Made by a program: the position numbers and the translations under genes. From assembly GCA_947359465.1 (NCBI GenBank), contig OX375872.1:11788137-11852136 (forward strand): DNA of 64,000 nucleotides, in the 5' to 3' direction. Under the pieces are notes generated by a model, which made no database searches, was not told the origin of the DNA, and saw only the letters and a program-made list of their open reading frames with translations. This document shows, in pieces, positions 21,493 to 33,445 of this stretch. The DNA is from Metellina segmentata (lineage: Eukaryota > Arthropoda > Arachnida > Araneae > Tetragnathidae). Positions within the stretch are counted from its first letter, which is position 1. Every line of letters begins with the position of its first letter.

Positions 21493-22916
21493 TTACCATA
21501 TTCTGTGTTACTTGAAATCCAATATTTGTGTGTTTTAATGTAATAGTCTGCTGCTTCTTTCAGTCTCTATTTTGGTATAAAATGCATGGATTGACTCGAA
21601 ACGTCTGGCGAAAGTTGTCCTTGTAAATACCTGTAGATTGAGTTAGCGTTCACTTGAATAAATGTTACTTAGTTTTAAAACATGAACCTACTTTTTCTGT
21701 ATTGTAGAGTGTACATAAACTATATTCAAACGTTACGCTTGCTCATAACTTGTGATCAAAAAGTGTTGGTCCCCCTGAGCCATTAATATTCTCTGTATTA
21801 TCAATATTATAATCCACACTTTGTACACATATAAATGAAATTGAAACTATTTGATAAGTGTATCGCTTAGTTGTAAAGAAAAACGGAATCATCTAAAGTA
21901 CCTAAAAGCTTTGGGGAAAAGTATAGGTTCAGCACCATTTTCAAATCTAGTGCATTTCTCATTGACACTGATATTTATGCATCAGAATTCAAATATTATT
22001 TAAAACATTTTCATGAAATCAATTAAAACCAGATGATCAGGAAACATTTCGAAATTAGATAAGTATCAAAACATGTCAATTTTAGAAAACTGCTTTTTTG
22101 GAGTAGACTTGTTATACTTTCTTCTATATTTTTGACTATTTTGTATATGCCGTCAGAAATGATCGTAATTGAGAAGTTTTTTTGCGACCCATACAACTTG
22201 ATATCAATTGTAAAAGCTGAAATAAACAATGTCAATTTCTCCATCGATTTTGGTGATTTTGAAAGTCTAATGTCTTCTTAAATCTTATACTTGTATCACG
22301 ACTGTTTTTAAATATTTTGACTCACCACACATTGCAAGTTTGTGTTGCTTTTATTCTCCAAGAAATGCCATGTCTCTGTCACGTTTTTAATAGTTCTAAT
22401 GTTCCTATTGGAACTCCAAAGCAGCAAACACTGATCGACAAATGCTCACAACGAAAGAAAATGCTTAGAAAAGTCTCCAGAAACTAAAGCTATAAAGATA
22501 TAATATTTTTGCAAACTAAACGAAACACAGGTAACGCAAAATCTGCCAAGCTCTTATGGATTCAAAGGCTAATGGCGTAAAGCCAAATGCTTGGCATTTG
22601 AAAGCAGAACAGGATTTTGTCTAAGTCTGATTTTTAATCCTTTGATGGGGGCTATCGTAAAAATATGAAAAAGCTTGAGTGATTTTCAACAGGTGGGCAG
22701 CAAGAATGGCACTAGTGTGTCTTACGAATGGTTAAGAGATCTAAATTGTGTAAGATTTATTTCATTTCAACGGTTTGGTTTTGAATTTTTAACGAGTGTG
22801 TGTGTGTTTACAAATCATGACAAGTAGTACTGACCGTTCAATCAACATATTATTTTTATAACAAAGTACCTCATATCAAATTGTTTTAAAATATATGTTT
22901 TAACAAGCCACTTTAA
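21493..22916. other. No recognised feature
   Basis: AT-rich DNA; the 73-codon minus frame at 22023-22244 is not recognised. Confidence 0.4.
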
Positions 22917-22917
22917 A

Positions 22918-22985
22918 GGGTATGTATTTTAATTAGCGTCGCACTGATGTAACCCAACGGGCTATTTGCGACTGTGCGGGATCAA
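22918..22985 (-). repeat. SINE 3' fragment, minus strand
   Basis: 'tattttaattagcgtcgcac' followed by 'gggctatttgcgactgtgcg'. Confidence 0.6.
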
Positions 22986-23384
22986 AAAAAATAGTCCCCT
23001 CAAACTGCTTGGCACGGCGGCATTTCTAAATGGTAAGACAAAATTTTTGTTGGCTGTTCTGTGAGTTTTTCAATTTTCGTAGATGATGTTTTTACGTCCT
23101 TTGATTTTATATTCTCCATTTATCTTTGGTATATTTTGAGTTTTCGAGGGGTTAACGTGTTTATTTCTTTGTATAAGCCTCACCCAAATACAGAAAAAAC
23201 TCAAAGCTTCTTTTTTTAAAGTGACTCCTGCCCTACTACCCTTGACAAAGTAAGCAGTCTCACTCTGTCTACAATTTTACAACTGTTTTGGATTCTCATG
23301 AAAAAATTTACTTTTCTAGAAGTTTCTAGTGAATTTAGTTGTTTTCTAATAGTATATATATATGATTAGGTAACCATATCTTTT
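22986..23384. other. No recognised feature
   Basis: AT-rich sequence without a visible repeat or gene. Confidence 0.4.
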
Positions 23385-23460
23385 GAAAGAAAGAATCTAT
23401 GGATTCATTCAAATCTCTGTAAAGATTATATTGGTCCTTTCCTTAGAACTGTATTTATCA
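23385..23460 (+). repeat. Family 2 repeat fragment
   Basis: 'aagaatctatggattcattc' and 'attggtcctttccttagaac' match the leader and unit of family 2. Confidence 0.6.
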
Positions 23461-23725
23461 AAACGAAAGCTAGAAATATGTTTGTTATTATCTATATACA
23501 CCCATGTACATAAATTATGGATAATGCCAGCTCCGGCAATTAAAGGTTCAGAAACAAAACAAACAAGACTTATTCATCAAGCCTATTTATTAAAAAAATT
23601 ATAAAGAACTAAAAAGACGGGGTTTGTATGACACCATTCATAAAAACAACGATGTTTGCTCACTGGAGCAATTACAAAAAATATCGACCTTACAAAAACT
23701 TAACATGACATGTTTGGTATGATGG

Positions 23726-24690
23726 TTAATACATTGTATGATTCCCAGACGATGAAATACAGTCCGTACAACACCTAGGCATGCTGAGGATCAAATTATC
23801 GAGCTTATCTTGGGGAAGATCACTCCATTCAGCAAGCAATGCTCTCCGAAGTTCCGGTACACATGTAGGAGGTGGTTGACGGGCTGCAATTCGTCGGCCA
23901 AGCATGTCCCACACATGCTCTATCGGATTCAAGTCAGTTGAGAATGCTGGCCATTATATGCGGGTGATATCCTCTGATTCAAGGCATTCGTTTACAATGT
24001 TTGTACAGTGAGGACGGAATGTTGTCATCCATAAACACAAATTCTGCGCCCATGGCACCCCAAAACAATAGTACATGTTGTTCCAGAATGATGTTCCGAT
24101 AAATTTTGCCCTCTCATGGTTCCGATTTGAACATGTTAATCTGTTCTTGAGCCCAGTATAATTCCGCCCCAAACGAGCAATCCTGCACCACCGTAACGGT
24201 GTCGTTCAATGATGTTATCTTAGTGGTAGAGGGTACCTGGCGTTCTCCATATGAACGTCCGCCGTGAATCAGACTGCAAGCTAAACCTAGACTAGTCGGA
24301 AAACATCATACATGCCCACTGAGATGATGTCCACATTGCATGTTCTCTACTCCAGGCTAACCGCTGACGACAGCGAGTTGCCGTGAGCGGAACACATCTG
24401 AGAGGCCTGCGAGCATATAGACCAACATGTTCCAAACGTCTGTAAACGGTTTGCCTTGAAACTGTCGTACTCGTGGCTGAAGATAGCTGACGAGAAAGGT
24501 CGGATGCTGTGCTCCGTCTGCTTCTTTTTTCAGTTACTGCCTAGTACCGGTCAGACTGCAAGCTAAACCTAGACTCGTCGGAAAACATCACACATGCCCA
24601 CTGAGATAATGTCCACATTGCATGTTCTCTACTCCAGGCTAACCGCTGGCGACAGCGAGTTACCGTGAGCGGAACACATCGTCATTCGAC
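23726..24690 (-). pseudogene. Tc1-like transposase (DD34E type), degenerate
   Basis: Reading leftwards on the minus strand: TRCRQRLAWSREHAMWTSS and QWACMMFSDESRFSLQSDS with the first catalytic D (in the right copy of the duplicated block), a TSRTDLHVQIG-like middle part, then FVFMDDNI with the second D, and finally MNPIEHVWDMLGRRI (23932-) with the third acidic residue, E. The carboxy tail runs to a stop at 23726. Frameshifts near 24000-24200 and several stops break the frame; the helix-turn-helix region before 24690 is poorly preserved. In life such proteins cut and paste the element at TA sites. Confidence 0.8.
24270..24680. repeat. Internal duplication of 129 bp within the Tc1 element
   Basis: 24270-24398 and 24552-24680 are near-identical (from CAGACTGCAAGCTAAACCTA to GTGAGCGGAACACATC), 282 bp apart. 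They cover the part encoding the first catalytic aspartate, so this copy has that segment twice. Confidence 0.85.
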
Positions 24691-25131
24691 GTTGTAACTC
24701 GGTGAAAACCTGTACTGTAACGTCTACTGATATTTCCATGATTTTGAACTCGTTGCTAAAGCCTAGAGATGACACTTTGGGCGATTCCATTGAAACTTCC
24801 GTCTGAGTACGCCCACATTCCAGGCGGCCAATAGTTCAACCACGTAAAACATCATCGACATGCGTCCTCTGTGCAATAACTATTCGGTTGTGGCACTGAG
24901 CGGCTTACAGAACTCTTGTGAACAATTTTACTTCTTTGCTACCATTCCTTATATACACCTCTCTTACTCTCTCGTCATTGTGACGTACTATCGGCGTCAT
25001 CTGATGGCTTCCTTTAATTTGGATATTATTCGTGAATATATGTGCGATAATTCTACAGGTGAAATTTTTACTGTAGAGTTCGATTTCCGTGTGATTCTGA
25101 ATTATCCTTAATTTATGGATTTGAGTGTATA

Positions 25132-27024
25132 TAAAATTCAAATACCACTCACTCATTGACTGACTGACTCATCACTGTATCTCAAGAACTACAAGTTCTA
25201 GGAAGCTGATATTTTGAAGGGTGATTCTTCTTATACCGTAGGGGTGCACTAAAAAAGGATTGTGAAAAATTCGAATCCTAAGAGGCCTATAATTGACCTG
25301 AGGCCTAAACCAAAAGCAATTTGAAATCGCCATAGAAATAACATTGAGTATAAAACGATTGCTCTACTCATCTCAGATTGCTTTAGCAGTGTTGGTCGGA
25401 AAACAATTTTCTTAAAACAAATTAAATTATAATGTTCATGTTTGAACTGAATTTTTACTTCTTCTCATGATGAAAATAATATTTATAAATATTTGATTGA
25501 TGAAGAAAGAATATTTAGAACATTTAATTTTATATTTACTTAAATTTTATAATTCAGCACGAAAAGCCCAAACGATAAACTTAGTGATCATAAAAGCTTA
25601 ATTTTGCTACTCGGTATCTGGCAGCCTCAGAATTAATGTTTAATTTTTTTATTTGATTTATAATTATTTTTTGGGTAATTGAGTTGAAAATGAGATGGTT
25701 GCGGTCATATTTGATGATTCCCAAGTATTATAAATATGTGTTCTTTTTGGCTTATAAATCATTGTCTTTATCAATATTGTTCAAGTTTTTTGTCGAATTG
25801 TTTTACTTCAGAATACATTCAGGAAGTCGAAATTCAACACGCTAAAACAGATATATTTTTCAGAATTCTGCCTTTTTTAAGGATCGGAATTTTGTTTCTG
25901 TTTGCATTATGTGTTCCGGTATATTATCTATTACAGAAATATTATTTAGGGAAAAAAATATCACAAGACATGGGTACTTTCGTGGTGTATATGTATATTT
26001 CCACCAACATTCTTTAAATCTTTGGTTGAATACGTAATAGTGTGTAGATAAAAAAAATGAATAACATTTACAAATCCAAATAATTTTTAAGTGTGTAATT
26101 TATTTTAAAATGACATGAAACATTTCAAAAATAACTTTAAAATAAGATGTGTTACGTTAAATTAAAAATGGTAGCCATACTTTGTAGTTCAAAATATATT
26201 TCAAAATTTTGATATAGCTTTTCATTGAAAGACGATTAAAATAAATTAAATTTCATGTGTTTTTCGTGTTTCATGGGTGTTATTGAAAGCTGTACTCCAT
26301 AGTCAAGTAACTACATATATCACTCTAAATAGATACGTGCTTTCCATTTAGAAACCAAATTTCTTATCTTAAAAAGTACCACAAGGGTTCAATTTAAAAC
26401 TGTATGTGTGTTGGAGAAAAGGGAATTTTCAACAAGACTTTGTTGATCTTGAAATGATATCACACTAAGTAATTTTGAAAAATCGAAATTTTATGTCTTA
26501 AGAGACAGAAAGTCGAGGTTGCTTACTCTATTTATCGAAGCTGTTCTTACTCAACTTAGATGCATGTGAATCGTTCGTTGAAAGTGATTTTCTTTTTGGA
26601 AAAGCGCTGTAAAATCAACCGTCTGTTAATTAAAAAAATGTTATCGATTGGGTTTAATTTGTCTACTCTGATGACTTGTATTCCTAACAAACAGCTCTGT
26701 TATTCCACATGCCATTGAATGGAATTTTCTGGAAAAAGTGTGTTTGCTTCAAATTAAATTAGTCACGAATGCCGTAAATTTTTAGCCCCCTTGGACAAAT
26801 AGAAAGCGGGTTAATATGTAGCCTATCATATCCGCAGGGTTCTAAAATATTAGTGTACCAAATGTGTGGATTGGTCAAAAGGTGGATTAGTGTAGAGAAC
26901 AGACAAACGTCAACTCTGCTTTATATATCTAACAGAAGTTCCGTTATTCCATCTGCCGCTGAATGGAATTTTCAAGAAAAATTGCGTTTGCTTCAAACTA
27001 AATTAGTAAGCTGTAGATAAAGTA
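25132..27024. other. Left interior of the Helitron; no intact gene
   Basis: AT-rich, non-coding except for unrecognised short frames. About 78 bp is duplicated directly at 26686-26763 and 26929-27007 (landmarks 'tgaatggaattttc' and 'gcgtttgcttcaaactaaat'). Confidence 0.5.
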
Positions 27025-27769
27025 CACTGCAAAAATTATCCGTTGTTTTTACGGACTTTTCCCGTATATTAGACGGTTTAAAGCTGTTTTGTTGACAAAA
27101 CGGTTTTTTACCGTTTTTCACTCTAGTCATATACGGTTTAAAACCGTCAGTTCAAATTCTAGTTCTCGTCATTACGGTATTGCTTTGCGTACGATAATTT
27201 TCCCTTTTCTTAAATCATTTTAAGATTATTTTCTACACTTGCTCTTATTTTTCAGCAATTATTTTATGGTTTTGAATATCATGTAAATAAAAGTGCGATT
27301 CGACTTTTATTTAAGCTTTTCGTTATTCATCAGTTGGCAACCAGGTCGTATGTTGTTTTGGGCGCCATTTTTGATCGACGAGTGCTCAAATAGTTTCAAC
27401 TCTAATTATCAGGTGAGCTTTTACTTACTTTTCATGCTCCTTTTGTCATTTTTTAGAAATTAGATTCCTACCGTAATGTATGTGTTTAAATGTGAACTCT
27501 GTAATTTCAAAACAAAATTAATCAATACCTATGTTGTCCTCTGGAGTTTGCATCGAAATGTTCACACAGTAACATTCCCTTGTGTTGCTCAATCTTGCCA
27601 TCTCTGTTTTAAAAACTACAGGTTGTCCAAATAGTTCCCGTACTCCAACTTTGAAAATAATTATTGCCAGTGTTTTTTTTTTTTAATTATTGAATTTTAT
27701 CGTTTCATTTTCTTTGCACTCAAGTTGTTCGATAATAAAGTTCCACGTCATTTTGTTCTTCATTACAAG

Positions 27770-27930
27770 ATGAATTTATCACGCATTCAGAGAATTGCGC
27801 TGTTTTAAACTTATTTTGAATGCAAATAATTTTAGCGACATAAACATCCAAGTGATGCAATACCGAGTAAATATGGATCATTTTGAAATTAAATAGAAAT
27901 TTGACAGTCAAAACTTTTTGAAAAATAAAA
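27770..27930 (+). pseudogene. N-terminal fragment of a DD41D-type transposase
   Basis: The frame from ATG 27770 reads MNLSRIQRIALF, a stop, then TYFECK and, past two further stops, HPSDAIPSKYGSF. This matches the first helix-turn-helix region of the mariner-like group whose carboxy part sits at 30324. Multiple nonsense codons; it ends at about 27930, where the middle sequence starts. Confidence 0.55.
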
Positions 27931-28199
27931 TTGAAGTTTTAGAATTTATTTAGTATTTATGTCATGTTAGGGCAATGAAGTTGTGCAACTGAAACAGGTC
28001 AAGACAATATTTTAAGCAAATTAAAGCCAATTTTTTATTTCCTTAAAACGTGGAGGTGACGATATGTTTCAGTTTCATCTAACACAATGTAAATAGTCTT
28101 CAGGTATTTAATCAAAAATGTACTATTCATGAGTATTCATTGTCAGTTGTTTTAAAATGGCCATAACCTCATCTTGAACTGTTGCTTCACATTCTTCAT

Positions 28200-29145
28200 A
28201 GGAAACAAATTTGTTTTTAGTGTCATGTCATCTCGACATGAAGCGGATCTGGTAAGAAGCTTCAAAACATTCAGTGACATTTGCCACATAATAGCAAACA
28301 CTCTTTCTACCAAATACATTGACAATTATATATTCATTAAATGCATTTGAGTCGGGTCGCAAAGATTCAGACAATGAGCAGAATGGCAGAACATTAAGTT
28401 TTTCACTATTTTCAATTTATCTATGTAATGTGATTTGGTCATGTGAATCTCTGAAATGCACACGTTGTATCTCCCCAAATCAACATGTACCAGTATCTCA
28501 TCTGTTCCAAGGTTATCTTTAGGTTGAAAATTGACCTGTATTGATGGGACTATGTTGCAAACATGCTTCATGAAGTAACGAAGCATATCATTAAATTTAT
28601 TAACTAGCGCTTTGACTTCTATTTCAACTTTTGATTTAACCACTTTCTTAGCTGACTTTTTTTTTATTTATTTCACTGTAAACTTCTTTCCTCTTCCATT
28701 GCTCAACACATGTAATCACAATTTCAAAATCATTTGTCTCAACGTGTTTGTTAATGCACTGCTTTCCAGACAATCTTCTTCACTTTTTACTACATCCTGA
28801 CAGCAGAGATTTAACCATCTGATCTAAATCATTGTAATTAAGAACTTTGAGGCTTTTTAATTTTTCAAAAGTTAACAAAACATTTTCATGTTTTTCACAT
28901 GCACATGTTTCTTACATCAGGTTGCAATACCCAACAGCTTCATCTGGGTTAACTACTCCACTCTGTTTGGTGGAATATTAATTTTTTTTTTCTTCAAACA
29001 AGATTTTCTTGTCTTTTCAACCCATTTTTTTTGCTGAGCTCTCTTTTATGTCGGAAAGTTCTGGATCATTTTTTATTCCATTTCTTTTTTGCTAAGACTC
29101 CTTCCAGACTTTCCTAAATTTGATTATATCAGATTTCTTAGACAT
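28200..29145 (-). pseudogene. Degenerate transposase-like ORF, minus strand, family uncertain
   Basis: From ATG 29145 the minus strand reads MSKKSDIIKFRKVWKES, then after stops CACEKHENVLLTFEKLKSLK and LNYNDLDQMVKSLLSGC; after a frameshift ITCVEQWKRKEVYSEINKKK; then (28643-28326) KFNDMLRYFMKHVCNIVPS and EILVHVDLGRYN. The layout, with a cysteine/histidine-rich segment, an FMKH block and an H-V-D block, resembles an uncharacterised transposase-like family in many invertebrate genomes. At least four stops and two frameshifts are visible. It could be the transposase of the surrounding CACTA-like element or of a third element inserted into the mariner. I do not assign a superfamily. Confidence 0.5.
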
Positions 29146-30323
29146 GGTACCAACTAGGCCTGATTGACATGATACCAACTGGTACCATGTCAGAAACAAC
29201 AAAGAGAATTTCAGTCATGAGGATACTTAAATTATCTCCCAACTCAATGCCATATTTTTAAGGAAAAATTAAAAGATTTTATCAGCGTACATAATCAGAC
29301 CCAAAGTTACAAGTGTTCAAACATTGTAAATCAAATAAAGCTGGTTGGCTTTATTCAACAGGTTCATATCAGAACCAATTGGCAGGTTAAATCGGTACTG
29401 GTTAGAGAAAAAACAATTGGACTGCTTATTTGTTTACCCAAGATTGTTCTTTAATAAATAACCTAATTCTTTTAATAAATAACCATTTATAATCACTATT
29501 TTACCATATCATTGTACAAATTCCTGATAAGAAATATTTGCTCACCTCATGGTTGGATCACATTTATGCCTAACCTAAAACAATCTCAGCCATGTGCATT
29601 GATTTCCAGATTGTTTTGTACATTTTCTAACTATGTGTTGAAAAAAGTTCAGCAATAAATGAAAATATATTAAGTTAAAAAAAGCCATGGCAGTGAGATT
29701 GTTAAAAGAACTCAAGAATTTTCTGAGTACAAATATAAGAAACAGACAGTCATACTTGCTATTGAGTCAAAGATATCTTACAGTAAAGATGGCTCATTAG
29801 AGCTTCTTTTAATTACACTTTCAGACATGTACTTCCTTCTAGTAGACTTTTTTAAAGGTTATGTACTTTTTATGCAGAGCTGACAAAAATAGTAGGGACA
29901 AAATAATTTACTGATTTTTCAACATTAAATTTAATGAAAAATATAGTTATTTCTGGTGCAATGAAATGAAAACTATTAACAATGAAACTATTAATATTAA
30001 ATACAGCTATTAAATAAAGGAATTTTTATACTTTGTAAGTTTCAACTATATTTCTTAACCTAGAAACAGGGTTAGGAACAGCCACGGAGGTGATATTTTC
30101 CATGTTTAATTCACTTTTTTAAGTAAAAATATGCAAATATTTATTCACTTGAAGATATCTGATGAAAATATACCTCAATTAAGATCTATTTCTATTGTAT
30201 AAAAATCAATTGACACATGAAATTCATAAAAAAAAAATGCATGTGACTCAAATTTCCACTTAATTTCAGATTAACACAGATACAGTATATCAACTTATTC
30301 AACTATATTTTGCATTATTAGAA
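29146..30323. other. No recognised feature inside the nest
   Basis: AT-rich non-coding sequence. 29143-29205 has a repeated 'acatg(g/a)taccaactgg'-like motif in both orientations, possibly part of an element end. Confidence 0.4.
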
Positions 30324-30668
30324 GTGAATGAACAAGACTCTTGGTTCCAACAAGACATTGTAACTTGCCATACAAGTTATGACACCATGGGCATGCTTCC
30401 AGATTTTTTTGGCGATCGACTCATCTCAAGAAACCATTGGCCACCTCGTTCCGTGATCTGTACATTCCTGACTTTTTTTCTGTGGGGATATTTAAAGAAC
30501 AAAGTTTATGACGATAATCACCAAACAATAGGTGATCTGAAAATTGCCAGTACTCAAAGGATACAAGAAGTCACTCTCAGCATTTTGAAAGGTGTTTCTA
30601 AAAATATGTGTAAACTACTCAGCTTTGCCTCCCAAGAAAATTGCAGAAATTTTAAACATTTATTATAA
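30324..30668 (+). pseudogene. C-terminal fragment of a DD41D-type mariner-like transposase
   Basis: The open frame begins EQDSWFQQDIVTCHTSYDTM, where the second catalytic D falls in QQD, and continues FGDRLISRNHWPPRS and FFLWGYLKNKVYDDN, the FLWG-Y-K motif of this group. The third catalytic D position is lost: the text around CTFLTFFLWG has F where D is expected. It ends ENCRNFKHLL with a stop at 30668. It pairs with the amino fragment at 27770. Confidence 0.75.
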
Positions 30669-31011
30669 ATGTAAGTCCAAATTTTTTTCGTTTATAAGTG
30701 CTTTTCACCATTAACATAAAAATATTTGTTTTAAAGTTTGTTGATTTTGTATAGTAAATTCATGAATCGTCAGTACAGGAACTTTTAGGACACCCTGTAC
30801 AATTCTTTTAAGTATCGTGTTTTTCAAGATCATAAATTTGTCAAAGAAATGCGGAGAATTGAAGGCACAATTTTAAATTGCAGTTTAAGTACATGCGAGA
30901 ACATTACTTTAACTGATTTGTCGCATTTAATTTTTCACATGATATTTATAAAAAAAAAGGGTTGGGTGCTATAGTGTTTGATTTTATTTTTTAAATTAGT
31001 TTTAACCCTTA

Positions 31012-31734
31012 ACTGCTGTATCACAAACCGTCTCCACACTAGTGTGGAGGGGTCTCTCAGACCTTGCTCACTAAAGTGCGTATAAAGTTAATTAATATAT
31101 ATTGATGAAAGATTCTTTAGATAATTATTATTTATACATTTTAAATTTAGATAATTCAATTCTTAACATGAAATATATCGGGACATTTCAACCCTGGAAA
31201 CTAAAACTATGTTGTGGTTTGGTGTTCTAACGGCACAATTAGGCCCCCCCCCCAGCATCCCATTTGAAGTTATTTTTTCCGTAGAAATATTCTTGTGAAG
31301 ACGCACTTAAAATGTCTTCATCTGCATAAATTTCCAAATCTGTTTCGTGTTTGCTTTCAATAGTATCTGAAATTTCACTGTCCCAGTACTTCTATTTCCG
31401 ACCAATTATCAACAATATCCTGAATTTCTTTTTGTGCTAGATACAGAGGTAGTTTCTTAGTAAAGTTTGTTGCCATTTTAGACTCTGCTGAAATTCCCTA
31501 CTCAAACTTAGTCTATTTCATTCAGCAAGAACAGTAACGCAAATGCTGTGTAGGGTCTAAGAGACCATGCGGGAAATGCAAATAGTTGGGACAGCCAAAC
31601 CAGTGTTGGAATGTGGCTTCTCTTGGACGTAGTAGGAAGGTACTGAATAGGACATTGACCAATATTCACTTTGAGAGGTGGAAACAACCTGTCACTCGGG
31701 GTCTGTGAGACCCATGACAGCACTTAAATGTTAA
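31012..31734 (-). mobile_element. piggyBac-like element, internally deleted, with TTAA ends
   Basis: TTAA at both ends (31012-31015, 31731-31734). Tips: TTAACCCTTAACTGCTGT at the left and TTAACATTTAAGTGCTGT at the right in reverse. Subterminal inverted blocks 'ccacactagtgtgg' and 'gggtctgtgagaccc'. The minus strand from ATG 31475 reads MATNFTKKLPLYLAQKEIQD and, after a frameshift, an acidic stretch ending YFYGKNNFKWD, resembling the amino end of piggyBac transposases. The DDD catalytic domain is deleted. Confidence 0.7.
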
Positions 31735-32679
31735 ATAAACTTGTTAAACTTTGAATAAAGCAAAATCACTAAAGAATTTTTCTCTGTCCAATTTGTATTT
31801 TACAGGTGTTTTCTGAGAATGAATCCTGATAAAGGATCCAAAGCCTCCAAAAAAAGAAATCCGTGAATCAAAAAGTTTTGATCTTATAAAATAAACTTAT
31901 GGACTTTGAATGGTGTTGAACATTTCATTGAATAGATATGAAAATATTAGGTATCTTGATTCTGTTAATTGCATCAAAGTTATTGTATTGTAATCATGGT
32001 TTGATTAAAAAAAAATTTTAATCAATGAACCCTGATTATATTTGTATTTCTGTTTATTGTATATTTTTGCTTACTCATTTTGTATTACTTTAATTTTTAT
32101 TGCTTAAATTATATGCAACAAACAAAAGTACCTCACAAAACAGCAGTGTATAATGTAACCATATTTAAAGGTGTTTTGCTATTTAATAAAAGTTATCAAG
32201 GTTTCTTAAATGAAAAGCTCCAGAGTTCTATACTTTGAAAATTTATCACTGTTTACATAAAAAGACAACAACATTTATTTTTTCATTTATACAGACTTTT
32301 TTCTACATGTTTATATAGTTTGTTACTTAATAAGTATCATCAACATACATATTGAAATGATTTACTTTAATTTTTATCGTTCTGTATAATTGAATAATAT
32401 TCTAGCATAATTTAGTTAGACTATTTAATTTAAATGTTTGAACATTTTTAAAATAACCAAAGTAATAAACATTATTCAGTGAAACCTGTCTATAACCATT
32501 CTGTAGGGATCTAAATAAAATATTGTTATAGACAGTATCGTTACACACAGACTTCACTGTATATTGACAGTATTATGAATAAAAGGAACTGTGTACTGCA
32601 CAGTATTTTTCTTTAATTTATTTGCTCTGCAATAGTTCTATACTGTTTTAAAAGATGACTTTGCCATTTTATCTACACT
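31735..32679. other. No recognised feature
   Basis: AT-rich interior of the CACTA-like element, without gene or clear repeat. Confidence 0.4.
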
Positions 32680-33445
32680 TCGAAACTAGATTTCAGAGAA
32701 AACCCATTATTTTGTGTGCAAAACTGTTTCAACTGTATAGCTGAAATTTACATTTTTCCCCAATTCGTAAACCTTATAGTATTAAGTGTAATTCCATTAT
32801 TTTGTGTTTAAAACCATTTTCACTACATAATCGCAGCATATTTTTTATGGTAACTGGTTGTAACATCAATTCCATATGGTTTTGTAAACAGTTATAAACT
32901 AAAAACTACAGTAAACTTGTTCTTGACTAGTTAAAAATAGTTCTGATTGCGAAATCATACTATATTTTTTATGGTAACTGGTTATAACTTTCACCAATTA
33001 AATACTTTTATGTAAACAGTTTAAAACTGAAACATATGGAGAAAACTAGATCTCATGGTAAAAAACAGTTGCGACTACAAATTTACTTCATAACTTTTAC
33101 GGAAAAAATGTGATATCATATGGCAAAATACCGTTGTGAATACGGTTTTACTAAGTAACTTTTACGGGGAAAACTTGATCTCATATGGGGAAATCCGTTG
33201 AGAATACGGTTTTACTTCATAACTTTTACGGGGGAAACTTGATCTCGTATGGGGAAAACCGTCGAGAATACGGTTTTACTTCGTAACTTTTACGGGAAAA
33301 ACTGGATCTCATTTGGGAAAAAAACGTTGTGAATACGGTTTTAATTTGTAATTTTTACGGGAAAAACTTGTTCTCATATGGTAAAAAACCGTTGTTTCTA
33401 CGGATTTACTTCGTAATTTTTACGGTTTTGTACAACCAACCCAGC
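32680..33445. repeat. Subterminal tandem array, unit about 64 bp
   Basis: Clear from about 33060: 'tacggttttact' recurs at 33141, 33205, 33269, 33334 and 33399, i.e. every 64-65 bp, with 'aacttttacggg' and 'gatctcatatgggg' between. Units become more degenerate leftwards to about 32680. Palindromic TTTACGG/CCGTAAA pieces match the tips of the CACTA-like element, suggesting transposase-binding sites. Confidence 0.8.

Larger units (their letters stand above)
23497..25129 (-). mobile_element. Tc1-like transposon, 1.63 kb, inserted near the left tip of a Helitron
   Basis: Terminal repeats: left TACACCCATGTACATAAATT and right (reversed) TACACTCAAATCCATAAATT, both continuing into (A)GGATAAT-like sequence, flanked by TA (23495-23496 and 25130-25131). 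The transposase pseudogene runs on the minus strand. The element is longer than a usual Tc1 partly because of an internal duplication (24270-24680). Confidence 0.8.
27619..30797 (+). mobile_element. DD41D mariner-like element, split, with matching terminal repeats
   Basis: Left tip CAGGTTGTCCAAATAGTTCC and right tip (reversed) CAGGGTGTCCTAAAAGTTCC are each flanked by TA (27617-27618, 30798-30799). Transposase sequence is present at both ends in the same orientation. At 3.2 kb it is more than twice the usual 1.3 kb, because unrelated sequence occupies its middle. Confidence 0.65.
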
